Assembly (NCBI GenBank): GCA_036260375.1
Contig: DASZZZ010000034.1
Coordinates: 1-15,622, forward strand
DNA from: DASZZZ01 sp036260375
GTDB lineage: Bacteria > Actinomycetota > CADDZG01 > WHSQ01
Direction of reading: 5' to 3'
DNA length: 15,622 nucleotides
A model generated the notes under the pieces. It worked only from the letters and a program-made list of their open reading frames with translations, did no database searches and was not told where the DNA came from. Positions 6,729-14,018 of this stretch are shown here, in pieces (position 1 is the first letter of the stretch; every line of letters begins with the position of its first letter). A program made the translations under genes and the position numbers.

Positions 6729-6792
6729 GCCGCCGCCTCGGCGCCGGCGCTCGGCCCCGTCGTCGCGGCGCGCACGTGCGCTGCGAGACCGT

Positions 6793-7821
6793 TCAGACGC
6801 GGCCCTCGACGCGGGCGGCGTCGTCGAACACGACGCGCGTGCTGCGCGTCGCGAAGCCGAGCCGGTCGTACATCGTCGTCAACGTCGGCTCCGCGACCGC
6901 GGCCGCCTTCGCGGCGCCGCGGGCGAGCAGCCGGCCGAGCTCGGGCTCGTCGTCGCGCAGCTCGGCGTAACGGCGTTGGATCGGCTCGACGAGCGCCACG
7001 ACCGCGTCGGCGACCTCGCCCTTGAGCTCGCCGTAGCCGCGGCCCTCGTAGCGCGCCTCGACCGCCTCGGGGCTCTCGCCGGTCGCCAGCGCGAGGATCT
7101 CGACGAGGTTGGTGACGCCGGGCTTGTCGTCGGCGCGGCGGACGTCGCGTCCGGTGTCGGTGACCGCGGCCTTGAACTTCCGCCTGATGTCGTCGGGCGT
7201 GTCGACGAGATAGACCGTCCCCAACGGCGTCCCGTCGGTCGTCGACATCTTGCGCTCCGGCTCCTGCAGGTCCTTGACGCGCGCGCCGACGGTCGGAATC
7301 TCGTGGCGCGGCAGCGTGAACGTGGGCCCGTAGCGTGAGTTGAACCGCTCCGCGACGTCGCGCGCGAGCTCGAGGTGCTGACGCTGGTCGTCGCCGACCG
7401 GCACAACGTCGGTCTGGTACAGCAGGATGTCGGCCGCCTGCAGGATCGGGTACGTCAGCAACCCCGCCGACACGAACTCGCGCGACTCCGACTTCTCCTT
7501 GAACTGCGTCATGCGGCGCAGCTCGCCGAACGCGGTGACCGACGCGAGCAGCCACGCGGCCTCGGGGTGTGCGGGGACGTGGCTCTGCACGAACACGGTC
7601 GAGCGATCCGGGTCGACGCCGGTCGCGAACAGCATCGCCGCGAGGTCGAACGTCGCGGCGCGCAGGACCTCGGGATCGTGCTTGCCGGTGATCGAATGGA
7701 GGTCGACGATGCAGAAGAACGCCTCGCCGCGCTCCTGCGTCGCGACGTATTGACGAAAGCCCCCGCTGTAGTTGCCGAGGTGCTTGGTGCCGGTCGGCTG
7801 GATGCCGGAGAAGATTCGCAT
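6793..7821 (-). CDS. trpS: Tryptophanyl-tRNA synthetase
   Basis: This 342-residue class I aminoacyl-tRNA synthetase charges tRNA-Trp with tryptophan. It begins with MRIFSGIQPTG and the HIGH-like HLGN (residues 14-17). The family's TYPILQAADILLY (123-135, with the tryptophan-sensing Asp131) and VPVGDDQRQHLELAR follow. The KMSKS-like loop is KMSTT (191-195), with T replacing K and S at positions 4 and 5, as seen in many bacterial TrpRS. The length is normal. ATG at 7821 follows GAGGAAGGGCGA. A 108-bp gap containing strong GC hairpins separates it from the sulfurtransferase upstream, so it may have its own promoter; I see no leader peptide or T-box. Confidence 0.97.
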   Translation of the reverse strand: MRIFSGIQPTGTKHLGNYSGGFRQYVATQERGEAFFCIVDLHSITGKHDPEVLRAATFDLAAMLFATGVDPDRSTVFVQSHVPAHPEAAWLLASVTAFGELRRMTQFKEKSESREFVSAGLLTYPILQAADILLYQTDVVPVGDDQRQHLELARDVAERFNSRYGPTFTLPRHEIPTVGARVKDLQEPERKMSTTDGTPLGTVYLVDTPDDIRRKFKAAVTDTGRDVRRADDKPGVTNLVEILALATGESPEAVEARYEGRGYGELKGEVADAVVALVEPIQRRYAELRDDEPELGRLLARGAAKAAAVAEPTLTTMYDRLGFATRSTRVVFDDAARVEGRV

Positions 7822-7905
7822 TCGCCCTTCCTCGGAGTGCGTGCTCGGCGCCCGACGACGCCCGACCGGCGCGCGCGGCCCGCCCTGAGGGCGACGAGCA
7901 TAGCG

Positions 7906-7923
7906 CGGCCCCCGCGGGGGCCG
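7906..7923 (-). terminator. Perfect GC palindrome after the sulfurtransferase stop
   Basis: CGGCCCCCGCGGGGGCCG is a perfect 18-bp palindrome starting seven bases after the sulfurtransferase TAG. A shorter hairpin, CGCCC-TGA-GGGCG, lies at 7881-7893. No T-run follows either. It probably limits read-through into trpS or protects the 3' end. Confidence 0.5.
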
Positions 7924-7929
7924 GCTCGG

Positions 7930-8772
7930 CTACCTCTCCACCGGCACGCCGACGAGGCTCCCGTACTCCGTCCACGAGCCGTCGTAGTTGCGGACGGTGG
8001 GGAACCCGAGCAGCTCCTTGAGCACGAACCACGAGTGCGACGAGCGTTCGCCGATGCGGCAGTACGCGACGACGTCGGCGTCCGGCGTGATGCCCGCCCG
8101 CGCGTACAGCTCCCGGAGCTCGTCCGCGCTCTTGAACGTGCCGTCGTCGTCGACCGCCTTCGACCACGTCACGTTCGCGGCCCCCGGGATGTGGCCCGGA
8201 ACCTGCGCCTGCTCCTGCGGCAGGTGCGGCGGCGCGAGCAGCTCGCCCCGGAACTCCTCCGGCGAGCGCACGTCGACCCACGCGCCGTCGCCGGACCGCA
8301 CGCGCCGCACGACCTCGTCGCGAAAGATGCGCAGCTCCGGCTGCTCGGGACCGAGCTCGAACGTCGCCGGCGCTCGCTCGGGCGTCTGCCGGTCGAGCGG
8401 GCGGCTCTCGAGCTCCCACTTCTTGCGCCCGCCGTCGAGCAGCTTGACCTTCTGCACGCCGCGCAGCTTGAAGAGCCAGTACGCGTACGCGGCGAACCAG
8501 TTGTTGTTGCCCGAGTACAGGACGATCGTGTGGTCCGACGAGATGCCCTTGGCGCCGAGCAGCTGCGCCAGCTGCGCGGCCGACACGAAATCGCGCCGGG
8601 GGAGGTCGTGCAGCTCCCTCGCCCAGTCGATCGCGACGGCGTTGGGGACGTGGCCCTTCTCGTACGCGGTCGTGTCCTCGTCGACCTCGACGATCGCGAC
8701 GTCGTCGGAGTCGAGGTTGGCCGCGAGCCACTCGGTGTCGACGAGCACGTCCGGCTTGGCGTAGTCACCCAT
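7930..8772 (-). CDS. Thiosulfate sulfurtransferase (tandem rhodanese, CysA2/SseA type)
   Basis: The 280-residue enzyme has two rhodanese domains, an inactive N-terminal one (about 8-125) and a catalytic one (about 145-278). The active loop is CRIGERSS with Cys238, the only cysteine in the protein. The stretches ILYSGNNNWFAAYAYW-like (83-99), LLDGGRKKWEL (111-121) and YDGSWTEYGSLVG (263-275) match mycobacterial CysA2 closely as I remember it. Such enzymes take sulfane sulfur from thiosulfate or 3-mercaptopyruvate onto the cysteine and pass it to an acceptor. The ATG overlaps the last codons of the regulator gene by 8 nt, so translation is probably coupled. The SseC-type partner often next to mycobacterial cysA is absent here. 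It is a plausible sulfur source for ThiI or the MoaD-like carrier, by inference. Confidence 0.93.
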   Translation of the reverse strand: MGDYAKPDVLVDTEWLAANLDSDDVAIVEVDEDTTAYEKGHVPNAVAIDWARELHDLPRRDFVSAAQLAQLLGAKGISSDHTIVLYSGNNNWFAAYAYWLFKLRGVQKVKLLDGGRKKWELESRPLDRQTPERAPATFELGPEQPELRIFRDEVVRRVRSGDGAWVDVRSPEEFRGELLAPPHLPQEQAQVPGHIPGAANVTWSKAVDDDGTFKSADELRELYARAGITPDADVVAYCRIGERSSHSWFVLKELLGFPTVRNYDGSWTEYGSLVGVPVER

Positions 8773-9199
8773 CGTCGCCGCCTCCCGTCTTGGTGTCCTC
8801 GATGACGTCGCGTATCCGTCCGAGCTGCGCGTTGGCGTCGCCCAGGATCCGCTCGAGGATGCGCAGCTCGACCTCGAGCTCGTCGAGCCCGGGGCGCCCG
8901 CGCCCCCCGCCGACGTCGACGCCGGCCTCCTGGAGCGCGCCGGCCTCCCCCTCCCACGTGAAGTAGACCTTCGCCGGGCGGCCCTTCGTGCGTCGGCGCG
9001 TCTCGGTCTGGAGGAAACCGGCCTCCACCATGAGGTCGAGATGGGCGCGCGCGACGTTCGGGTGGATCGAGAACGTGTCGGCGACCTCCTTGACCGTCTT
9101 CGGGCCGCTGCGCAGCAGCTGGGACAGGATCGCGGCGCGCGTCGGCAGCGACAGGACCTTGGCCGTGCGCGTCGCGTCCTCGTCTCCGAGCCTCGTCAT
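8765..9199 (-). CDS. Short ArsR/SufR-like winged-helix regulator without cysteines
   Basis: The 144-residue protein has an N-terminal winged helix (about 11-80): TRAAILSQLL as helix 1, TVKEVADTFSIHPNVARAHLDLM as the helix-turn-helix, and RRRTKGRPAKVYFTW as the wing. After a Gly-rich linker (96-103) comes a C-terminal helix (104-135) likely used for dimerisation. The GRPAKVY wing recalls SufR/DeoR-like regulators of SUF operons, but those are longer and bind an Fe-S cluster through cysteines; this protein has none. It therefore cannot sense clusters the same way. It overlaps the sulfurtransferase start by 8 nt and so probably controls that enzyme or its own operon. No Shine-Dalgarno precedes the ATG, and a -10-like TAGCAA lies six bases before it, suggesting a leaderless transcript. 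The ligand is unknown. Confidence 0.85.
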   Translation of the reverse strand: MTRLGDEDATRTAKVLSLPTRAAILSQLLRSGPKTVKEVADTFSIHPNVARAHLDLMVEAGFLQTETRRRTKGRPAKVYFTWEGEAGALQEAGVDVGGGRGRPGLDELEVELRILERILGDANAQLGRIRDVIEDTKTGGGDDG

Positions 9200-9205
9200 G
9201 GCGAC

Positions 9206-9253
9206 TTGCTACCAGAGATTCAGACGCTTTGCAACGCACAAAACTGGCAAAGC
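9206..9253 (-). promoter_or_regulatory. Candidate promoter and overlapping dyad of the regulator gene
   Basis: On the minus strand TTGCAA (9234-9229) and TAGCAA (9211-9206) are 17 bp apart, with the A of the ATG at the expected +1. The dyad GCTTTGC (9226-9232) / GCAAAGC (9247-9253) covers the -35. The region is unusually AT-rich for this window. Autoregulation through the dyad is inference. Confidence 0.4.
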
Positions 9254-9257
9254 CGCG

Positions 9258-9797
9258 TCAGAACGTGATCGGCGCGCCTCCGCCGCGCGGGGCGCCGTCG
9301 CGGACGGCTCGGTCGCCCAGTGGCTCGTCGAGCGGCACGAGCACCTCCTTGGCCTCGGCGACCTCCACGCACACCTCGTTCTCGGACCCCCGCTCGTGCC
9401 CCTCGTACAGCGTCACGGTCACGGCGTCGTCGCCGTAGTCGACGTGGACGTGGTCGAGCACGCTGCACGGCTCGACGCCGCTGTAGAAGCGCACGAGCAC
9501 GGCGCGCTCGCCGGCGGGACGCGCCCGGCGGAACGCGATCGGATGCACGTCGGCCATCCCGGGCCGGGGCTCGACCCGCCGCCAGCGCCACGGGCCGACG
9601 TCGCACGCGGCTCCGGTGCAGTCCGTGGGCGACGAGCCGACCGGGGTGTCGGGACGGGGGCCGGTGCGGTCGTCGCCCGGAGCGCCGGCGATCGAGTCGC
9701 CGCCGCCTCCGGACCCGCCCGGCTCGCCGCACGCGGTCGCGACGAGCACCGCCGCGGCGATCGCCGCCGCCACCCGGCCCCCCGTCGTCGAGCGCAT
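9258..9797 (-). CDS. Small secreted lipoprotein of unknown function
   Basis: The start at 9797 is chosen because GGAGGAG lies seven bases before it and the product then begins directly with a signal peptide; a longer frame to 9836 lacks such a site. The 179-residue precursor has Arg2/Arg8, a hydrophobic core (residues 9-20) and a lipobox-like VATAC ending at Cys23, so it should be lipid-anchored outside the membrane. A Gly/Pro/Asp-rich linker follows (24-60). The folded part is about 65-165, with cysteines at 60, 65, 111 and 143 that could form two disulfides. Strands such as RAVLVRFYSGVEPCSVLDHV and DAVTVTLYEGHE are seen. I do not recognise a named family. It lies 76 bp after sufU on the same strand; a link to iron-sulfur assembly is not evident. 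Confidence 0.75.
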   Translation of the reverse strand: MRSTTGGRVAAAIAAAVLVATACGEPGGSGGGGDSIAGAPGDDRTGPRPDTPVGSSPTDCTGAACDVGPWRWRRVEPRPGMADVHPIAFRRARPAGERAVLVRFYSGVEPCSVLDHVHVDYGDDAVTVTLYEGHERGSENEVCVEVAEAKEVLVPLDEPLGDRAVRDGAPRGGGAPITF

Positions 9798-9813
9798 CGA
9801 GCTCCTCCGATCC

Positions 9814-9832
9814 GGTCCCCGCGTCGGGGACC
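9814..9832 (-). terminator. Hairpin between sufU and the lipoprotein gene
   Basis: GGTCCCC (9814-9820) and GGGGACC (9826-9832) form a perfect 7-bp stem with a 5-nt loop. It sits just before the lipoprotein ribosome binding site and has no T-run. It may partly end the SUF transcript or shape lipoprotein translation. Confidence 0.4.
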
Positions 9833-9873
9833 TCACCAGCTTGGACGGCGCGGCGCGGCGGCGTTGTTCCCGC

Positions 9874-10311
9874 TCAGCCGCGCGTCCGGCCGCCCTCCTC
9901 GAGCGCCTCGAGCAGGGTGTTCCAGCCCAACAGCGCGCACTTGATCCGGACCGGGTACTTCACGACCCCCTTGAGCGACACGAGGTCGCCGAGCTCGTCC
10001 GCGTCGGCCGAGCCCTCGCCGGCCATCATGCGCTTGATCGACTCCGCCAGCGCGGCCGCCTCCTTGACCGTCATGCCGGCGACCTTCTCGGTCATCATCG
10101 ACGCACTCGCGAGCGAGATCGAGCATCCCTTGCCGTCGAACGTGATGCCCGCGACGTCGTCGCCGTCGAAGCGAAGGAACAGCGCGAGCTCGTCGCCGCA
10201 GAGCGGGTTGTTGCGCTCTAGCGCGACGTCGTGCGGGTCGAGCCGCCCCTTGTTGCGGGGCTCACGGTAGTGGTCGAGGATGACCTCCTTGTAGAGGTCG
10301 TCGAGACTCAC
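9874..10311 (-). CDS. sufU: SufU-type sulfur transfer / scaffold protein
   Basis: The 145-residue protein has the IscU/SufU fold: LYKEVILDHYREPRNKG at the N-terminus, and cysteines Cys38 (PLCGD, with Asp40), Cys63 (GKGCSIS) and Cys125 (IKCALLGW). SufU proteins bind zinc through these residues and take persulfide from SufS to feed the SufBCD scaffold. The insertion between the second and third cysteine, typical of SufU rather than IscU, is present (about 95-118). The start is GTG at 10311, whose GTGA overlaps the sufS stop, so no independent ribosome site is needed. The C-terminus is short and charged. No sufT-like gene follows; a lipoprotein gene does. Confidence 0.93.
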   Translation of the reverse strand: MSLDDLYKEVILDHYREPRNKGRLDPHDVALERNNPLCGDELALFLRFDGDDVAGITFDGKGCSISLASASMMTEKVAGMTVKEAAALAESIKRMMAGEGSADADELGDLVSLKGVVKYPVRIKCALLGWNTLLEALEEGGRTRG

Positions 10312-11531
10312 GCGAACCAGCCCTTGGCGCGCTCGAGCGACGCGATCAGCGCGTCGACGTCGTCGCGCGAGTTGTAGAGGTAGAACGACGCGCGCGCGGT
10401 CGCGGCGACGCCGAGACGCCGCATGAGCGGCTGCGCGCAGTGGTGTCCGGCGCGGATGCAGATCCCGTCCTGGTCGACGATCGTAGCCATGTCGTGGGGA
10501 TGGACGCCGTCGACGTTGAACGCGACGACGCCGCCGCGCTCGGAGAGGTCGCGCGGCCCGTACACGGTCGCGCCGGCGTCCTCGAGACGGTCGCGCGCGT
10601 AGCGGGTCATCTCGATCTCGTGCGCGCGTATCTCGTCCATGCCGACGTCGTCGAGATAGCGCGCCGCGGCCCCCATCCCGACCGCCTGCGCGACGTTCGG
10701 CGTGCCCGCCTCGAACTTGTACGGGATCTGGTTCCACGTCGAGTGATCGGGGAAGACCTCGCGGATCATCTCGCCGCCGCCGTGGAACGGCGGCATCTCC
10801 TCGAGCAGGTCCTCGCGCGCGTAGAGGACGCCCGCACCCGTCGGTCCGCACATCTTGTGCGACGAGAACGCGACGAAGTCGGCGTCGAGCTGCGTGACGT
10901 CGAGGCGAAGATGCGGCGCGGCCTGCGCCGCGTCGACGACGACGCGCGCGCCGGCGGAGTGCGCCGCGTCGGCCACCGCGCGCACCGGGTTGATGGTGCC
11001 GAGCACGTTCGACATCAGCGGCAGGCACACGAGCTTCGTGCGGTCGGTGAGGCAATCGCCGAGCAGGTCGACGCGCAGGCGGCCCTCGTCGTCGATCGGG
11101 AGGTGGCGCAGCGTCGCGCCGGCCTCGGCACACAGAAGCTGCCACGGCACCAGGTTCGAGTGGTGCTCCATCTCCGTGACGACGATCTCGTCGCCGGAGC
11201 GCACGTTCGCGCGCCCCCACGTGAAGCGGACGAGGTTGATCGCCTCGGTCGTCGAGCGCGTGAACACGACCGAGCGCGGGCTGCGGGCGCCCACGAACGC
11301 CGCGAGCGTCTCGCGCGCGCCCTCGTACGCCGCGGTCGCGCGCTCCGCGAGGTCGTAGATGCCGCGGTGCACGTTCGCGTTCTCGGTCTCGTAGAAGCGC
11401 ACCATGCGCTCGATGACCTGCCGGGGCTTCTGCGACGTGCTGGCCGAGTCGAGGTACACGAGACGCTTGCCGCGCACCTGCGTCTCGAAGATCGGGAAGT
11501 CCTTGCGGACTACCTCTACGTCGAGTGCCAT
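10308..11531 (-). CDS. sufS: Cysteine desulfurase SufS
   Basis: SufS is a pyridoxal-phosphate enzyme that converts cysteine to alanine and keeps the sulfur as a persulfide. The 407-residue protein shows the cofactor lysine Lys226 in FSSHKMCGPTG, Asp200 and Gln203 in VVVDAAQAAPH, His124 in MEHHSNLVPW and the active-site Cys365 in RAGHHCAQPLMRRL. The short conserved loop around Cys365 marks it as group II (SufS/CsdA) rather than IscS. The N-terminus VRKDFPIF and LDSASTSQKP are typical. Length is normal. The gene starts 18 nt after sufC with an AAAGGAACGGA site before the ATG, and its stop overlaps the sufU start. It supplies sulfur for clusters and possibly for ThiI. Confidence 0.97.
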   Translation of the reverse strand: MALDVEVVRKDFPIFETQVRGKRLVYLDSASTSQKPRQVIERMVRFYETENANVHRGIYDLAERATAAYEGARETLAAFVGARSPRSVVFTRSTTEAINLVRFTWGRANVRSGDEIVVTEMEHHSNLVPWQLLCAEAGATLRHLPIDDEGRLRVDLLGDCLTDRTKLVCLPLMSNVLGTINPVRAVADAAHSAGARVVVDAAQAAPHLRLDVTQLDADFVAFSSHKMCGPTGAGVLYAREDLLEEMPPFHGGGEMIREVFPDHSTWNQIPYKFEAGTPNVAQAVGMGAAARYLDDVGMDEIRAHEIEMTRYARDRLEDAGATVYGPRDLSERGGVVAFNVDGVHPHDMATIVDQDGICIRAGHHCAQPLMRRLGVAATARASFYLYNSRDDVDALIASLERAKGWFA

Positions 11532-11549
11532 TCCGTTCCTTTCGCCCGC

Positions 11550-12349
<800 letters not shown>

Positions 12350-12353
<4 letters not shown>

Positions 12354-12688
12354 GACGCGTCTCCTCGGGACTTGGGGGGGCCGACGAGCACGAGACCGCC
12401 CTCGACCTTGACCTGGTACGCGGCCACGGGGGTCGTCGCCGGCAGGATGCGGACGTCGCCGGTCTCGACGTTGAAGCGCGACCCGTGCAACGGGCACTCG
12501 ACCTCGAGCTCGTCGGGGTCGAACTCGCCGTCGCTCAGGTACGCCTCCTCGTGCGTGCAGACGTCGGAGATCGCGTACACGGCGTCGCCGACGCGATACA
12601 GCCCGAGCGGCTCCCCGTGCGCGACGACCTGCACGACGTCGCCCTCGGGCAGCTCGTCGAGGCGCGCCACGACCTCGAAGCGGCCCAT
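12350..12688 (-). CDS. Rieske [2Fe-2S] ferredoxin of the SUF operon
   Basis: The 112-residue protein is a single Rieske domain. Cluster ligands are Cys44-Thr-His46 (ISDVCTHEEAYLSDG) and Cys65-Pro-Leu-His68 (VECPLHGSRFN), two Cys and two His as in ferredoxin subunits of ring-hydroxylating dioxygenases. It has no membrane anchor and is cytosolic. It lies between sufD and sufC, linked by TGATG and ATGA overlaps. The same position is occupied by a similar ferredoxin in Streptomyces SUF operons as I recall, so it is a regular part of the actinobacterial system, probably in electron supply for cluster building or repair; this role is inference. The ATG at 12688 begins right at the conserved MGRFEVVARLDEL. 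Confidence 0.93.
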
Positions 12689-13920
12689 CAGACCGCCACC
12701 TCGAGACGCTGGCCGCCCTCGACCTTCGCTGCGATCGCGGCCGACAGCTCGTCGCGCACGCCGGGCACGCGGATGCGGTCGAGGACCTCTCCGAAGAAGC
12801 CGAACACGACGAGCTTCTGCGCCGTGACCCGGTCGATGCCGCGGCTCATCAGATAGAAGAGGTGCTCCTCCTCGACCGGCGACACCGTCGCGCCGTGCGT
12901 GCAGCGCACCTCGTTCGCCTCGATCTCGAGCTGCGGGATCGAGCGCGCCACCGCGTCGTCCGACAGCACGAGGTTGCGGTTGGCCTGGTACGCGTCGGTT
13001 CCCTGGGCGCCGGGCGCGACCCGGATGAGCCCCGAGTACTCGCTGCGCCCGCGCTCCTTGAGCGCGCCCTTGTAGAGCAGGTCCGAGGTCGCGTTGGCCG
13101 CGTCGTGGCTCTGGAGCGTGCGCTGTGCGAAGTGCTGGTCGGCGTCGGCGAAGTAGAGCCCGAGCATCTCGGAGAACGAGCCCTCGCCCTCGAGCACGGA
13201 CTCGACCTGGGTGCGGGCGAACGCGGAGCCGAGGTTGACGGCGAGGCTGCGGACAGTCGAGTCGCGCCGTCCGGTGAAGCGCTGGGTCTGGAAGTGGTGC
13301 GTAGCCCGGCTCCACGTCTGCAGCGACACGTAGTTGACGGTCGCGCCGCGTCCGGCGTCGACCTCGACGACGCTCGCGGCGAGCGACGGACGTGCGCCGC
13401 CGGACGCGAAGCGGTCGACCACCGTGACGCGCGCGTGCTCGCCCACGACGATCGTGGTGTGGGGGAACGTGCTGCCGCCGTCGGGCAGGCCGCGCACGAG
13501 CTCGATCGGCACGTCGACGTCGACGTCGCGGGGCACGTACACCAGCACGCCGTCGGTCACGAACGCGCCGTGGAGCGCGGTGAACTTGTGCTCGTCGACG
13601 GGCACCTCGGTGAAGAAGTGCCGGTGCAGGAGCTCGGCGTGGTCGGCCGCGGCCGTCGGGAGGTCGACCACGACGACGCCCTTCCGGACGAGCTCGTCGG
13701 GCAGCGTGGGCACCGAGGGCCGGCCCGGCTCGGGGGCCGCGAACGCGTCGAAGTCGAAGCGCCGGACGTCGACGTAGCGCCACTCGTCGCCCTTCGGGTC
13801 GGGCAGGTCGAGCTTCTCGAAGACGTCGAATGCGTGCAGTCGGCGCTCCGCGAGCCAGCCGGGCTCGCCGAGCGCGTCGGCGAGGGCCGCGGCGGAGTCG
13901 CGCGTGAACCCGTCGGTCAT
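12688..13920 (-). CDS. sufD: Fe-S cluster scaffold subunit SufD
   Basis: SufD pairs with SufB and SufC to form the scaffold on which new clusters are built. The 410-residue protein has the helical N-terminal part (about 1-60, with PDPKGDEWRYVD) and a long right-handed beta-helix (about 120-330), then the helical C-terminus with RCTHGATVSPVEEEHLFYLMSRGI (339-362) holding Cys340 and His342. The N-terminal layout and the THGATV form, rather than SufB's EHEATT-like form, identify SufD. It is the first gene of the operon. A GGAGTG site is 11 nt before the ATG, a little far. In Streptomyces-type operons sufB comes directly before sufD; here the upstream DNA instead holds an iron box and a divergent transporter. 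Confidence 0.93.
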   Translation of the reverse strand: MTDGFTRDSAAALADALGEPGWLAERRLHAFDVFEKLDLPDPKGDEWRYVDVRRFDFDAFAAPEPGRPSVPTLPDELVRKGVVVVDLPTAAADHAELLHRHFFTEVPVDEHKFTALHGAFVTDGVLVYVPRDVDVDVPIELVRGLPDGGSTFPHTTIVVGEHARVTVVDRFASGGARPSLAASVVEVDAGRGATVNYVSLQTWSRATHHFQTQRFTGRRDSTVRSLAVNLGSAFARTQVESVLEGEGSFSEMLGLYFADADQHFAQRTLQSHDAANATSDLLYKGALKERGRSEYSGLIRVAPGAQGTDAYQANRNLVLSDDAVARSIPQLEIEANEVRCTHGATVSPVEEEHLFYLMSRGIDRVTAQKLVVFGFFGEVLDRIRVPGVRDELSAAIAAKVEGGQRLEVAV

Positions 13921-13945
13921 GGTCGTCGCATCACTCCGTTCGTCG

Positions 13946-13976
13946 TTGGACGTGCGCGGGAGGTCGTGGTTAGGCT
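13946..13976 (+). promoter_or_regulatory. Candidate EamA gene promoter, face to face with the SUF promoter
   Basis: TTGGAC (13946-13951) and TAGGCT (13971-13976) have a long 19-bp spacer. The -10 overlaps the SUF -10 on the other strand. CGTTGGAC (13944-13951) and GTCCAACG (13994-14001) form an 8-bp inverted repeat around the iron box. Confidence 0.4.
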
Positions 13977-13985
13977 ACCCTAACC
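13968..13985. promoter_or_regulatory. DtxR/IdeR-like iron box before sufD
   Basis: GGTTAGGCTACCCTAACC has perfect 7-bp arms around a central CTAC. Aligned by eye to the IdeR consensus TTAGGTTAGGCTAACCTAA it matches at 15 of 19 positions. It covers both -10 hexamers, so a bound iron-loaded repressor would block transcription in both directions. No dtxR/ideR gene is in the window. Confidence 0.65.
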
Positions 13986-13999
13986 CGCGATCGGTCCAA
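13972..13999 (-). promoter_or_regulatory. Candidate SUF operon promoter
   Basis: Minus-strand TTGGAC (13999-13994) and TAGCCT (13977-13972) have a 16-bp spacer, and the start would give a leader of about 45 nt to the sufD ATG. The -10 lies inside the iron box. Confidence 0.5.
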
Positions 14000-14018
14000 C
14001 GCGCCGGAGGGCGCCTCT

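Noticed and set aside
8765..9199. Identity as true SufR
   Set aside because: The protein is too short and has no cysteine to bind an Fe-S cluster; only the winged helix is similar.
9226..9253. Intrinsic terminator after the lipoprotein gene
   Set aside because: The loop would be 14 nt and no T-run follows; its position over the regulator -35 fits an operator better.
12354..12497. N-terminal extension of SufC up to 12497
   Set aside because: The extra 48 residues are basic low-complexity and lie inside the Rieske gene; the ATG at 12353 has a good ribosome site and begins at the family start.
12688..13920. Identity as SufB instead of SufD
   Set aside because: Length (410), the N-terminal GDEWRYVD region and the CTHGATV motif fit SufD; SufB is longer and carries EHEATT-like residues.
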